From Salinibacterium sp. (GTDB lineage Bacteria > Actinomycetota > Actinomycetes > Actinomycetales > Microbacteriaceae): a stretch of DNA of 64,000 nucleotides. Positions within the stretch are counted from its first letter, which is position 1, and each line of letters begins with the position of its first letter. Below, piece after piece: positions 44,278 to 53,468 of the stretch. The stretch covers positions 1-64,000 of the forward strand of contig JANXVG010000011.1 of NCBI GenBank assembly GCA_025351795.1. The letters are read 5' to 3'. A program made the position numbers and the translations under genes. The notes below the pieces were generated by a model. That model was not told the DNA's origin and searched no databases. It saw only the letters and a list, made by a program, of their open reading frames with translations.

Positions 44278-45210
44278 TCACCGCAAATTTGCTCGCTCGC
44301 GCAGAAGACGTGTCAGCCGGTGAACCATCAACTGCGGATGCTTCAGGTGCTCGAATGTCACGCGAAACACCCTCCAACCGGCAAGTTCGAACAGCTCACG
44401 TCGTTCAATGTCCTCGTGGTACACCGCGCGTTCTATGCGATGGCCGTCGCCCTCATATTCGATCGCGATGCGCTGCGCCACATAGGCGAGATCGGGGGTG
44501 CCGACGAAATCGCCATTCTCGTCGCAAACCGTGAAGCCGATTCTCGGTTCGGGCAGTCCGCCGCGCACGATCGCCAGTCTCAGCCGCGATTCCATCGGCG
44601 AATCTGTTCCCGAACGGATGCCGCCCAGCGCCGCTCTCGCCGCAACTGATCCACGGTGCTTCGCCGACATCGCGACAGTCGCGCGAAGTGCTGCCGCTGT
44701 GCTGAGCGGGCGTTTCCTCCGCACCAGAAAATCTCCGGCCTCGATCAGCTCATCCACGGTCAGCTGACCGGCCAATTGCATCCACGCTGTTTCGGGTGCC
44801 ACAACTGGCAAGCCTCCGATCGCGCGAATCTCACCGACTCGGATACGGTGCCCAATAACACCACTCCGGCGCGGCGGCTGAGTGGTCGATGTCACTCCGA
44901 CATCAAGTTCGATCCGCTGCCCGATGCGGTCCGGGAGCGGCATCCCGTATATACGCGCCGCGGTGATGTGGCTGAACGCGAATCCGCTGGGTGCGACCGG
45001 CAAGTAGCCTGCGCAGCGGGCCAATAGTTGGTGATGCGATATCTCGAATGAGTCGAGACCGCTGATCTCGCGCCGCGCCATTCGCGAGCCCTGAAATGGA
45101 CGAACAAGGTCGGATGCGGTGAGCCGGTTAGGCGAAACTCCCGCCTCCAGCGCGGCGGCTACCGAGAATGCAGCCGGAAGTTGCAGGGGAAGAGGTCGCA
45201 GTCGTGTCAC
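44278..45210 (-). CDS. DUF559-type restriction-endonuclease-like protein
   Basis: The product is 310 aa with a GTG start. The N-terminal half resembles the AbiEi-like winged-helix region (PSGFAFSHITAARIYGMPLP) common in these actinobacterial proteins; the C-terminal DUF559 domain has the PD-(D/E)xK-like arrangement with TPDLAYVAQRIAIEYEGDGH and ELFELAGWRVFRVTF. Such proteins resemble Vsr-type very-short-patch nucleases, though the biological role is unknown. No partner restriction or toxin gene is adjacent. The gene is flanked on both sides by the same kind of hairpin element, which may be related to its function. Confidence 0.82.
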   Translation of the reverse strand: MTRLRPLPLQLPAAFSVAAALEAGVSPNRLTASDLVRPFQGSRMARREISGLDSFEISHHQLLARCAGYLPVAPSGFAFSHITAARIYGMPLPDRIGQRIELDVGVTSTTQPPRRSGVIGHRIRVGEIRAIGGLPVVAPETAWMQLAGQLTVDELIEAGDFLVRRKRPLSTAAALRATVAMSAKHRGSVAARAALGGIRSGTDSPMESRLRLAIVRGGLPEPRIGFTVCDENGDFVGTPDLAYVAQRIAIEYEGDGHRIERAVYHEDIERRELFELAGWRVFRVTFEHLKHPQLMVHRLTRLLRERANLR

Positions 45211-45437
45211 ACGTCAAGTGTCGCTGGGTGGCGGCTGGCCCGGGCCAATCATCCACAGCGAGCGACGGGGGGAGCCCTACCCCACCTGGGCGCACCCGGC
45301 TACCCCAACCTTGCCACACCCCGCCCGCCCCCCTCTCCCCGCCACTCCCCGGCGACTCCCCGCGGCTCCCCGCGGCTCCCCCACCATCGTCGAAAGCGCA
45401 GAAAAGCGGGGTGCGGGTCATCTTCACTGCGAGTTTT

Positions 45438-45449
45438 TGCACTCTCGAC
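45438..45449. repeat. Single copy of the hairpin-arm sequence
   Basis: TGCACTCTCGAC is the exact reverse complement of the arm GTCGAGAGTGCA at 45586-45597. It is preceded by TTTTT, and the other arm is followed by GTTTTT. The pair flanks the GC-rich tandem array. Confidence 0.65.
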
Positions 45450-45479
45450 CCCGTTCGCAGCGACGGCGGCAGGGCGGGC

Positions 45480-45580
45480 AGGCGGGCGCGGCGCTGCGCG
45501 GCCCTGCGCGGCGCGGCCCTGCGCGGCCCTGCGCTGCACGGCCCTGCGCTGCACGGCCCTGCACGGCGCTGCGCGGCGCA
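45480..45580. repeat. Degenerate tandem array of GC-rich units
   Basis: The tract repeats the words GCGCGGCCCT and GCTGCACGGCCCT about eight times, with units of roughly 10-13 bp. It has the look of a slippage-generated array and no coding signal. Confidence 0.7.
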
Positions 45581-45585
45581 GTTCA

Positions 45586-45647
45586 GTCGAGAGTGCAGTT
45601 TTTGGTGGTGTGACGCTCGATCAACCGAGCGAAAGTGCGCTCTCGAC
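45586..45647. repeat. Hairpin element B upstream of the DUF559 gene
   Basis: GTCGAGAGTGCA (45586-45597) and TGCGCTCTCGAC (45636-45647) are complementary over 11 of 12 positions. Inside, GCTCG/CGAGC (45615-45630) forms a nested hairpin. Size and architecture match element A on the other side of the DUF559 gene. Confidence 0.75.
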
Positions 45648-45770
45648 GGAAAAACCGGGACGCGGGGACGCCCACGCGGGCGGGATGCGCGGGCGGGATG
45701 CGCGGGCTGGACGGGCGGGATACCCAGGCGGCAGGAACGGTCGACACCGCCGACACCGCAGCAGCTGAAG

Positions 45771-47333
45771 CTACGCAACCCGCACAGTGATCGAGTGGTA
45801 ACCCTCGGCCCCGTTCGGAACTACGTCGACGTTCGCACCACTCTGCGTGACCCCGGACGAGTCCATCGCGCGCGCTTCGATCTTGTGATCTCCGGATGCC
45901 GCATCCCACTCGAACACCCACTGCCGCCAGGTGTCTGCAGAGATCGCCTGTGCGAGCTTCGCGGCCTGCCACGGTCCGCCATCCACACGTACGTCGACGC
46001 CATCAATTCCGGTGTGTTGAGCCCACGCGACGCCCGCTACCGCGACGGGTCCGTTCGCCACCGTGGCCCCAGAGCGAGGCACGTCGATACGCGACGAGGT
46101 TTTCACTGGCCCACGCGCCGACCAGCCTCGGTCGGTCCAGTACGCGCTTTTGTCGGCGAATCGGGTCACTTCTAAGGTCACCACCCACTTCGTTGCCGAG
46201 ACGTACCCGTAGAGTCCCGGAACGACCATGCGCACTGGGAAGCCGTGCTCGATGGGCAACGGATCACCGTTCATGCCTACCGCGAGAATCGCTTCCCGGT
46301 TCTGGTCGAGGAGCACCTCGAGTGGGCTGCTCGCCGTCCAGCCGTCGACGCTCGACGACAGCACCATGTCCGCGCCGCTCATGGGTTTGGCTCTCGCGAG
46401 TAGGTCGCGAATGGGGTAGCCGAGCCACTTCGCATTGCCAACGAGATTTCCGCCTACCGGATTCGAGACGCACATGAGCGTCGCGTACGTCTCGATGAGT
46501 GGCAGAGCCAGTAGTTCGTCAAAACCGATCTCCACCTCGTTCTCGACCATCCCCGTGATTCTCAACTTCCACGTCGACGCGTCAACGGATGGCACCTGCA
46601 GCGCGGTATCAATGCGGTAGAAGGTCGGATTGGCGGAGATGAGCGGCGCGATGCCGGGCACACTGAGCGAAGCGCCCGCCGGGATGGCCGCAGCCACGAC
46701 CGAAGGCGCAGGCAATTTCAAGGCCGCCCGCACCGTGTTAACCGCGAGCGTTCCCGCGTTGATCATGCGGGCACCGAGCCCGACCACGACGGATGCAGCA
46801 ACAGCCCCCACCAGGATGGTCAGAAATCCACGCCGATCCACGGTTGCCCGGTCAAACCGGGACGCGACAGAGCCGCTGGCCCGTGCGGCGTCTGCCCAGT
46901 CGTGCAGTCGTGCAGTCGCCCTTCGCAGCACGATGGCGCCGATGACAATTCCGCTAACCGTCGGGATCGCCCACGACAGATTGGCTTGGGCCCTGGTGGT
47001 GACGGCAACCGTTGCGATGAGGCCGACAAGACCGAAGACGACGATTCCGATCGGCGGCGTGCGGTATTCGATCATGCCAGCGAATGCCGCAACGACAGCG
47101 ATTAGGATGGCGAGCGAGAGAAGGAGCACAACCTTGTCTCCCGTGCCGAAGAGCGCGATGACGGTCTCTTTCACCACCGGCGGAACAATGTCAATCACCA
47201 GAGATCCGACGGCGAAGAGTGGGCCGCTCGCCGGGGCTACGAACACCGCAACGACTTCGGCGACGGCTAGTGCGACAGCCGCGGCAACCAGCCCAGCCAC
47301 GGCGGCCCAGATGGTGGATCGCCTTGTGCTCAT
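45771..47333 (-). CDS. Membrane-anchored molybdopterin-dependent oxidoreductase (sulfite oxidase family)
   Basis: The product is about 520 aa from the ATG at 47331-47333 (GGGAG upstream). The N-terminal 150 residues have four or five membrane helices, then RRGFLTILVGAVAASVV marks the crossing before the extracytoplasmic domain. The Mo-binding domain has the catalytic Cys in TYATLMCVSNPVGGNL, PLEVLLDQNREAILAVGMNG and HGFPVRMVVPGLYGY, followed by a C-terminal Ig-like dimerisation domain (from about 430). This fusion of a membrane domain with a YedY/sulfite-oxidase-like domain is common in Actinobacteria. The electron donor is unknown. Confidence 0.9.
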   Translation of the reverse strand: MSTRRSTIWAAVAGLVAAAVALAVAEVVAVFVAPASGPLFAVGSLVIDIVPPVVKETVIALFGTGDKVVLLLSLAILIAVVAAFAGMIEYRTPPIGIVVFGLVGLIATVAVTTRAQANLSWAIPTVSGIVIGAIVLRRATARLHDWADAARASGSVASRFDRATVDRRGFLTILVGAVAASVVVGLGARMINAGTLAVNTVRAALKLPAPSVVAAAIPAGASLSVPGIAPLISANPTFYRIDTALQVPSVDASTWKLRITGMVENEVEIGFDELLALPLIETYATLMCVSNPVGGNLVGNAKWLGYPIRDLLARAKPMSGADMVLSSSVDGWTASSPLEVLLDQNREAILAVGMNGDPLPIEHGFPVRMVVPGLYGYVSATKWVVTLEVTRFADKSAYWTDRGWSARGPVKTSSRIDVPRSGATVANGPVAVAGVAWAQHTGIDGVDVRVDGGPWQAAKLAQAISADTWRQWVFEWDAASGDHKIEARAMDSSGVTQSGANVDVVPNGAEGYHSITVRVA

Positions 47334-47471
47334 GCCGCTCCCATACTCGACGCCTGCCAACTAGGTAACTCTATGACGACCCGCTGGGAGCGCCATCACA
47401 TTGTGCGCGATCCGAACGCCACCACCTCGTCGGTGTGCCATTTTCTCAGCCCCCGGCAATACCCTCGAACC

Positions 47472-49004
47472 ATGAGTGTCTCGGTCGGTGTGCGTTCGCA
47501 GGATGCCGCAGAAATCCCCCGGCGCGTGATACGTCACCCCATTTTTGTGCCCTCTCTGGTCGGGATACTCGGCTTCCTCATCTCGGTTGCTGGCATCACC
47601 GGTCCATCGCTGTGGTACGACGAAGCGGCGACGGTAACATCTGCCACCCGCACCTGGTCACAACTGTTCCTGGAGATCGGCAACGTCGATGCCGTGCACG
47701 CGGCGTATTACGCGCTCATGCATGTCGTATTCGACCTCGTCGGATACTCCCCGCTCAGCCTGCGGCTGCCGAGCGCCATTGCGGTGGGGATCGCGGCCGC
47801 GCTCACCGTGCTGCTCGGCCGCGCGGTGGATCGGCCACGACTCGCGCTGATCGCCGGGGTCGTCTTCTGCGTGCTCCCCCGCACCACCTGGATGGGCACG
47901 GAAGGTCGCTCCTACGCGATGACGGCGACGCTTGCGGTCGCTATGACCCTGGTTTTCGTGCATGCGACGCGAGCCGCAACGGCCCGAGCCACGACCGCCC
48001 GATTGTGGATCGGGTATGTGGCGCTTGTCGTGTTTTCGTGTGTCGTGTTCATCTACCTCGCCCTCATCGTGGTCGCGCACGCGGTCAGCGTGCTCTGGTG
48101 GCTGAGGAGCCGCGGTGGCAAGTTTGCCGCGCCGATCTGGCAGTGGATGATCGCGGCGGGCGCATCCGCTCTACTAATTTCTCCATTCGCGGTCATCGTG
48201 ATCGGGCAGGGACACCAGTTGTACTGGATCAAGCCGACCGGGTGGTTCACCGTTGTGCGCGTACTCGGCGAGCAGTGGTTTGAGGCGAGTGTGCCATTCG
48301 CCGTCGTCGGGTGGATCGGAATTGTGGCGGGAGCCATCGTGCTGGTGAGCCGGTCTCACGGACTCTCGGCGGCATCCATCCTGCTCCCTGCTCTCGCCGT
48401 ACCGACGATCGTGCTGGTGGTCGTGAGCGCGTTCACCATGCCCATCTATGCGCCGCGCTACCTCTCGATGTGCGCTCCGTTCGTCGCCATTGTGGTTGCA
48501 GCGGCCATCGATGCTCTGCGCTGGAAACCGGCATGTGTCGGCGCGGTCGCGCTCACGGTCGCGCTCGCCATCCCCCCCGCAGTCGCCCAAAGACAGCTCC
48601 AGACAAAAGACGGCGCAACTTGGTCACAAGTGGCGTCGTTCATCACGGCACAACGAGCGGCCAGTGGCGCGACCTCCACGGCCGCCATCGTCTACGGAAC
48701 TCTCGAACGGCATCCGACAACAACCGCCGAAGTTATCGCGGTGGGGTACCCTGCCGCATTCACCGGTACCGTCGACGTCACGCTCGATAAGACCGGCGCC
48801 GAACTCGGAGAGTTGTGGGACAGCCGCCTGCCGTTGCACAACTCGCTCGACAAGCTCGGCACTGCGGATGTCGTCTATCTCGTCACCGGCACACCTCAGG
48901 GCCCACATCCCACGACGACCGAATCGCTGCAATCTGCTGGCTGGCATGAAACGGCGACGTGGCTATTCCACTGGATAACCGTGATCAGGTACGACCGAAA
49001 CTAA
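47472..49004 (+). CDS. Glycosyltransferase family 39-like mannosyltransferase
   Basis: The product is about 510 aa from the ATG at 47472; an earlier ATG at 47373 lies only 39 bp from the divergent gene and adds an unconserved leader. It has 10-12 membrane helices. The first extracellular loop SLWYDEAATVTSATRTWSQL with the acidic pair is typical of GT-C/GT39-like enzymes that use polyprenyl-phosphate sugars. The C-terminal 120 residues are a soluble extracytoplasmic domain. It probably glycosylates an envelope lipid or glycan. Its stop is 2 bp from that of the convergent ispE. Confidence 0.85.
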   Translation: MSVSVGVRSQDAAEIPRRVIRHPIFVPSLVGILGFLISVAGITGPSLWYDEAATVTSATRTWSQLFLEIGNVDAVHAAYYALMHVVFDLVGYSPLSLRLPSAIAVGIAAALTVLLGRAVDRPRLALIAGVVFCVLPRTTWMGTEGRSYAMTATLAVAMTLVFVHATRAATARATTARLWIGYVALVVFSCVVFIYLALIVVAHAVSVLWWLRSRGGKFAAPIWQWMIAAGASALLISPFAVIVIGQGHQLYWIKPTGWFTVVRVLGEQWFEASVPFAVVGWIGIVAGAIVLVSRSHGLSAASILLPALAVPTIVLVVVSAFTMPIYAPRYLSMCAPFVAIVVAAAIDALRWKPACVGAVALTVALAIPPAVAQRQLQTKDGATWSQVASFITAQRAASGATSTAAIVYGTLERHPTTTAEVIAVGYPAAFTGTVDVTLDKTGAELGELWDSRLPLHNSLDKLGTADVVYLVTGTPQGPHPTTTESLQSAGWHETATWLFHWITVIRYDRN

Positions 49005-49006
49005 CG

Positions 49007-49942
49007 TTACGCATTCATGATACGTGCGCCATGAACCGGGCCGGTCGCCCGCACGACGGTCAGGCGAGCGGCGCTCAGGGCGATCTGCAACTCAAGCGCC
49101 GAGTCGAGATCGGCGGCGAGAAACGCGATGGTGGGCCCAGACCCGGACACAATTCCGGCGAGTGCACCATTTTCTTCGCCGAGCTCGAGAATCGCGGCGA
49201 GCGACGGCTCAAGGTGCAGCGCCGGTGCCTGCAGGTCGTTGTAGAGGGTCTCCGCGAGCATCTGCGGGTCGCCCGCCCGCAGCGCCTGAAGAACGTTGGG
49301 ATCGACTGACGGGGCGGTATCCGCCGGAAAAATATCTTGGGAGTGACGATCGCGATGACGGTCGAGTTCGCTGTAGACGGCGGGCGTCGACAGTCCGAAG
49401 TCAGAGACGGCGAGCACCCACTGAAACGTGCCCTTAGCGAGGGCCGGGCTCAACTGGTCTCCGCGGCCCGTGCCGATCGCCGTACCGCCGGTGAACGCGA
49501 ACGGCACGTCCGCGCCGAGCTGCGCCGCCAGCACAAGCATGTCTTCGCGAGCGAGGCCGGTACCCCAGAGGGCGTCGCACGCCAAGAGAGTAGCTGCGGC
49601 ATCCGCTGACCCGCCGCCCATGCCCCCGGTTACCGGCACGTGCTTCTCGATCTCGAGGTGAGCTCCCCCGCGAAAGCCCGTCTTGCGGGCGAGCAGGCGG
49701 GCTGCCTTGATCGCGACGTTGGAGCCGTCGGTCGGAACCCGAGAGAGTTCGACCGTGCCAGAAATACTCACCGAGAAGTCATCCGCAGGGTACGCGCGCA
49801 CATCTTCGTACAGCGAGACAGCCTGGTACGCGATCGCAACGTCGTGGTAACCGTCGTCGAGCATCGCGCCGACCTTGAGGAATACGTTGATCTTGCCGGG
49901 CGCTCGCGCGTGGGACATTCTCACAACGGCCGCCCGGGTCAT
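49007..49942 (-). CDS. ispE: 4-diphosphocytidyl-2-C-methyl-D-erythritol kinase
   Basis: The product is 311 aa, a GHMP kinase of the MEP isoprenoid pathway that phosphorylates the 2-hydroxyl of CDP-methylerythritol. The N-terminus has [13 protein letters not shown], the GHMP phosphate-binding loop is [18 protein letters not shown], and the C-terminal motif is [16 protein letters not shown]. An ATG at 49918 is an alternative start. It is 87 bp after rsmA on the same strand, completing the conserved metG-tatD-rsmA-ispE series. Confidence 0.97.
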   Translation of the reverse strand: MTRAAVVRMSHARAPGKINVFLKVGAMLDDGYHDVAIAYQAVSLYEDVRAYPADDFSVSISGTVELSRVPTDGSNVAIKAARLLARKTGFRGGAHLEIEKHVPVTGGMGGGSADAAATLLACDALWGTGLAREDMLVLAAQLGADVPFAFTGGTAIGTGRGDQLSPALAKGTFQWVLAVSDFGLSTPAVYSELDRHRDRHSQDIFPADTAPSVDPNVLQALRAGDPQMLAETLYNDLQAPALHLEPSLAAILELGEENGALAGIVSGSGPTIAFLAADLDSALELQIALSAARLTVVRATGPVHGARIMNA

Positions 49943-50029
49943 GAGTCCAACCTAGCGCGCACACTTGAAAGGAAAAATCAGCTAAAGTTCCAGCGCCATC
50001 TGGCGGCGGTGTCGTGGGCCGGTTCGGTA

Positions 50030-50887
50030 CTAGCTGGCGCGAGCAATCCGCAGAAAATCGGCGACAGTGAGCTCCTCGCCGCGAGCCGTTGGTGCGACCC
50101 CGGCGGCCTCCAACCGCGCGGATGCCGTGGTCGTGTCGCCGAGCAGCTCACCGAGCGACTGGCGCAGCATCTTTCTCCGCTGCTGGAACGCGGCATCCAC
50201 GAGTGCGAAGGTGGCAAGCCGCTCGGCCTCGGTACCCGGTTGCTCGTGGCGCTCAAATCCGACCAGGATCGAGTCCACGTTGGGCACCGGCCAGAAGACC
50301 TGGCGACTCACCTGACCTGCCGTTCGGAATGCGCCGTACCAGGCCGACTTCACGCTCGGCGAGCCGTAGACCTTCGAGCCCGGGCTCGCCGCGATGCGTT
50401 GGCCGACCTCCGCCTGAACCATCACCAGTCCGCGCTGGATCGAGGGGAAATACTCGAGAAAATGCAGAAGCACGGGAACGGAGACGTTGTACGGCAGGTT
50501 CGCCACCAGTACGGTCGGGGCATCCGGAAGCTCGGTCACTCGCAGGGCATCGTCGGCGATCACGGTGAGTCTGGCGTGCGGCTGCAGCTCGCTCACCGTG
50601 ATCGGCAGCTGCGTCGCGAGGCGCCTATCAATCTCAATCGCGACGACGGATGCCCCAGTCTCGACCAACCCGAGGGTGAGCGATCCCAGGCCGGGGCCGA
50701 CCTCCACAACGGTCTCGCCGGATTGCACGCCCGCGGCCTTCACAATGCGGCGAACGGTGTTTCCGTCGATGACGAAGTTCTGGCCAAGCTTCTTGGTGGG
50801 CTGCATGTCGAGCAACTCGGCAAGGTCGCGGATCTGCGCCGGGCCGAGGAGTGCGCTCACTGTCGGGCGAGTGGGCCCCGCGCTCAC
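50030..50887 (-). CDS. rsmA: 16S rRNA (adenine1518/1519-N6)-dimethyltransferase
   Basis: The product is 285 aa. It dimethylates two adenines in helix 45 of 16S rRNA during small-subunit assembly. The GTG start at 50885-50887 overlaps the tatD stop by 4 nt (GTGA). The SAM-binding motif is VVEVGPGLGSLTLGL, the catalytic block VLVANLPYNVSVPVLLHFL, with the leading KKLGQNFVID. The C-terminal helical domain is intact. Loss of this enzyme causes kasugamycin resistance in other bacteria. Confidence 0.97.
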   Translation of the reverse strand: MSAGPTRPTVSALLGPAQIRDLAELLDMQPTKKLGQNFVIDGNTVRRIVKAAGVQSGETVVEVGPGLGSLTLGLVETGASVVAIEIDRRLATQLPITVSELQPHARLTVIADDALRVTELPDAPTVLVANLPYNVSVPVLLHFLEYFPSIQRGLVMVQAEVGQRIAASPGSKVYGSPSVKSAWYGAFRTAGQVSRQVFWPVPNVDSILVGFERHEQPGTEAERLATFALVDAAFQQRRKMLRQSLGELLGDTTTASARLEAAGVAPTARGEELTVADFLRIARAS

Positions 50888-51780
50888 GCGAGCTCCGCGA
50901 ATGGCCCCGGCGGCGGGGTGACGGGTTCGGCATCCCATCGCCCGTATACCTCTTCGGTGTTAGACGAGATGAGGGCGGCGAGCATAGCGACATCCGTGTC
51001 AAGATACCCAGCCATGGCCCGCAGCGTGTGCGGCAACAGGTACGGAGCGTTGGGCCTGCCCCGCAGTGGCATCGGCGTGAGGTATGGGGCATCCGTCTCG
51101 ATAAGCACGAGCCGCCGCGGTATGAAGGCCAGGGCCTCGCGCAGAGCGTCTGAATTCTTGAACGTGACCGTGCCCGCAAATGACAGATACCAGCCGTTGT
51201 CTGCGCAGACGCGGGCGAGCTCCAGGTCTCCGCTGAAGCAGTGGAATACGGTCTTCGTGGGCGCACCGACACGCAGTAGTGTCTTCACGACCTCGGCGTG
51301 AGCGTCTCGATCGTGGATCTGCATCGCAATACCGTGCTTCTTTGCGATATCGATATGAGCCTCGAACGAACGGTACTGCGCATCTCTGCCCGACTCGCCG
51401 GTGCGAAAAAAGTCGAGGCCGGTCTCGCCGACAGCGCGTACCCGTGGGCGCCCGGCCAGTTCGTCGATCTCGGCGATCGCCGCATCGAGTTCGCCGGCCG
51501 CGTCATATCGTGGCGCTTCATTCGGATGGATGGCGACCGCCGCGAGCATGCGTGGCTCGATCGCCGCGATCCCGGCCGACCAGCGGCTCGTCTCGAGGTC
51601 ACCACCGACCTGCACCACGCCACGCACTCCCACGCTCGATGCGCGGTCAAGGTGCTCGAGATAGCCGAGCTGGCCATGCGGCCCACCATCGCTGATCTCG
51701 AGATGGGTGTGGTTGTCGTAGACGGGCACCACAAGCGATTCTGGAACAGGTGGATAGCTGAGATCGCGTGACTGCCCCAC
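50884..51780 (-). CDS. TatD-family metal-dependent DNase
   Basis: The product is about 298 aa if it starts at the GTG at 51778-51780; the start is uncertain because GGAGG overlaps that codon and no better one is visible. Metal ligands are in YDNHTHLEI, VGETGLDFFR, FHCFSGDLEL and LIETDAPYLTP. TatD proteins are 3'-5' exonucleases or tRNA/DNA quality-control hydrolases in the cytoplasm. It is downstream of metG by 47 nt and coupled to rsmA, the usual order. Confidence 0.92.
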   Translation of the reverse strand: MGQSRDLSYPPVPESLVVPVYDNHTHLEISDGGPHGQLGYLEHLDRASSVGVRGVVQVGGDLETSRWSAGIAAIEPRMLAAVAIHPNEAPRYDAAGELDAAIAEIDELAGRPRVRAVGETGLDFFRTGESGRDAQYRSFEAHIDIAKKHGIAMQIHDRDAHAEVVKTLLRVGAPTKTVFHCFSGDLELARVCADNGWYLSFAGTVTFKNSDALREALAFIPRRLVLIETDAPYLTPMPLRGRPNAPYLLPHTLRAMAGYLDTDVAMLAALISSNTEEVYGRWDAEPVTPPPGPFAELA

Positions 51781-51827
51781 CTCCGTCGACGTGTCGCGGT
51801 GGCGGATGTGCCGGCCCTCGGGTGGCG

Positions 51828-53414
51828 TCAGGGCTCGACCGTTTCGATGCGGGGAAACAGCGGCGCTTCGAGCGGGGTCACGACGCTGCCAGCCGGCAGT
51901 TGCCCCCAGCGCCCGGCATCGGTGATCACCTGAGCGGGGAGTGCGCCGAGAGGCAGCTCGGCACCGAGTGCTCTCCACAGCGTGGTCGTGGCCTCAGGAA
52001 TGACGGGTGAGAGCAGCACGGTGAGCGCGCGCAAGCCATCCACCGCCGTGTACAGCACCGTGCCGAGTCGCGCGCGGTTCGCGTGATCTTTAGCGAGCGC
52101 CCACGGCTCCTGAATGGTGATGTAGCCGTTGAGTTCATCGACGATCGTCCAGATGGCGGCGATCGCTTCGTTAATCGCCAGGCGATCGATGGCGGCGTCG
52201 GCGTCAGATGTCGCGGCGGCAACAACGCGCTGCACGGCGAGGTCGGCATCCGTGTAGTCGGATGCCGCTGGCAGCACCCCACCGAAGTACCGAGTGACCA
52301 TGGCCACGACACGCGACGCGAGGTTGCCGAATCCGTTTGCCAACTCGGCCTGATAGCGAGCGGATAGGTCTTCCCAGCTGAAAGAACCGTCTTGTCCAAA
52401 GTTAATGGCACTCAGGAAGTAGAACCGGAAAGCATCGGTTCCGAATGTGTCGGTAATCTGCTCGGGCGCAATACCGGTGAGCTTCGACTTGCTCATCTTC
52501 TCGCCGCCGACAAGAAGCCAGCCGTGACCGAACACCTGCTTCGGTACCTCAAGGCCCGCTGCCATCAGCATGGCCGGCCAGATGACGGCGTGGAAGCGCG
52601 CAATGTCTTTGCCGACGAGGTGGGTAGCCGGCCAGCGACGCGCGAATTGCTCGTCGTCGACGCCGTACCCGACAGCGGTGATGTAGTTCAGGAGGGCATC
52701 GAACCAGACGTAGAGCACGTGGCTCGGGTCCCACGGAATGGTTATGCCCCAGTCGAAGCTGGAACGCGAGATTGAGAGGTCGGCGAGCCCCTGCTTCACG
52801 AACTGCACGATCTCGTTGCGAACGCTCTCGGGTTGAATGAAGTCGGGTTGCTTCTCATACAGATCAAGGAGACGCTGCTCGAAATCGCTCATGCGGAAGA
52901 AGTAGTTGGTCTCCTTGAGCACCTCGATCGGGCGCCCGTGGATCTTGCACACCAATTGCCCCGCGTAGTCACCGGTTTCGGTCTCCATGAGGTCGTCGAG
53001 TTGCTTGTACTCCTCGCACGCGACGCAGTAGAAGCCCTCATACTCGCCGGTATAGATGTACCCGTCGTCGTAGAGCTTCTGCAAAAAGATCGTCACGGCC
53101 CTTTCATGACGCTCATCTGTCGTACGAATGAAGTCATCGTTGGCGATATTGATTGTCTTCAGCAGGGGAAGCCACGCTTCCTTGACGAGCTTGTCGGCCC
53201 AGGCCTTGGGGCTTGTGTCATTTGCGACTGCTGTGCGCAGAATCTTCTGACCGTGCTCATCCGTTCCGGTAAGCAGCCAGGTGTCCTCACCGGCCTGGCG
53301 ATGCCAGCGCGCAAGAACGTCTGCCGCAACCTCGGTGTAGGCATGGCCGATGTGTGGCACATCATTCACATAGAAGATGGGCGTCGTCAAATAGAAGGAA
53401 TCACCGGCGGCCAT
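51828..53414 (-). CDS. metG: Methionyl-tRNA synthetase
   Basis: The product is about 528 aa from the ATG at 53412-53414, or three residues longer from 53423. The class I motifs are DVPHIGHAYTEV and GGEKMSKSKL, and the connective peptide includes CVACEEYKQLDDLM and a further Cys. No C-terminal tRNA-binding domain is present, as in the short actinobacterial form. It charges tRNA-Met. The upstream neighbour is the divergent aldo/keto reductase gene at 55 bp. Confidence 0.97.
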   Translation of the reverse strand: MAAGDSFYLTTPIFYVNDVPHIGHAYTEVAADVLARWHRQAGEDTWLLTGTDEHGQKILRTAVANDTSPKAWADKLVKEAWLPLLKTINIANDDFIRTTDERHERAVTIFLQKLYDDGYIYTGEYEGFYCVACEEYKQLDDLMETETGDYAGQLVCKIHGRPIEVLKETNYFFRMSDFEQRLLDLYEKQPDFIQPESVRNEIVQFVKQGLADLSISRSSFDWGITIPWDPSHVLYVWFDALLNYITAVGYGVDDEQFARRWPATHLVGKDIARFHAVIWPAMLMAAGLEVPKQVFGHGWLLVGGEKMSKSKLTGIAPEQITDTFGTDAFRFYFLSAINFGQDGSFSWEDLSARYQAELANGFGNLASRVVAMVTRYFGGVLPAASDYTDADLAVQRVVAAATSDADAAIDRLAINEAIAAIWTIVDELNGYITIQEPWALAKDHANRARLGTVLYTAVDGLRALTVLLSPVIPEATTTLWRALGAELPLGALPAQVITDAGRWGQLPAGSVVTPLEAPLFPRIETVEP

Positions 53415-53468
53415 GATTGTCATTCTATTCTGCGGGCATCCGGTGTTACGTGTGCTTAGGCTGGAGGT

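Larger units (their letters stand above)
45211..45770. other. 560-bp intergenic region with C-rich tracts, GC repeats and hairpin element
   Basis: No gene is supported; long open frames here are high-GC artefacts. It has a C-rich stretch (about 45280-45400), a half-site TGCACTCTCGAC (45438-45449), a tandem array of GCGGCCCTGCGC-like units (about 45480-45580) and the complete hairpin element B (45586-45647). The start-proximal 80 bp must carry the DUF559 gene promoter. Confidence 0.6.

Noticed and set aside
45168-46175. Long plus-strand open frame of 335 codons across the GC-rich region
   Set aside because: It runs antisense to the molybdopterin oxidoreductase and through low-complexity repeats; the composition is Arg/Pro/Ala-rich with no domain or ribosome-binding site.
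49640-51301. 553-codon plus-strand frame opposite ispE, rsmA and tatD
   Set aside because: It crosses three conserved genes on the other strand and has no recognisable domain.
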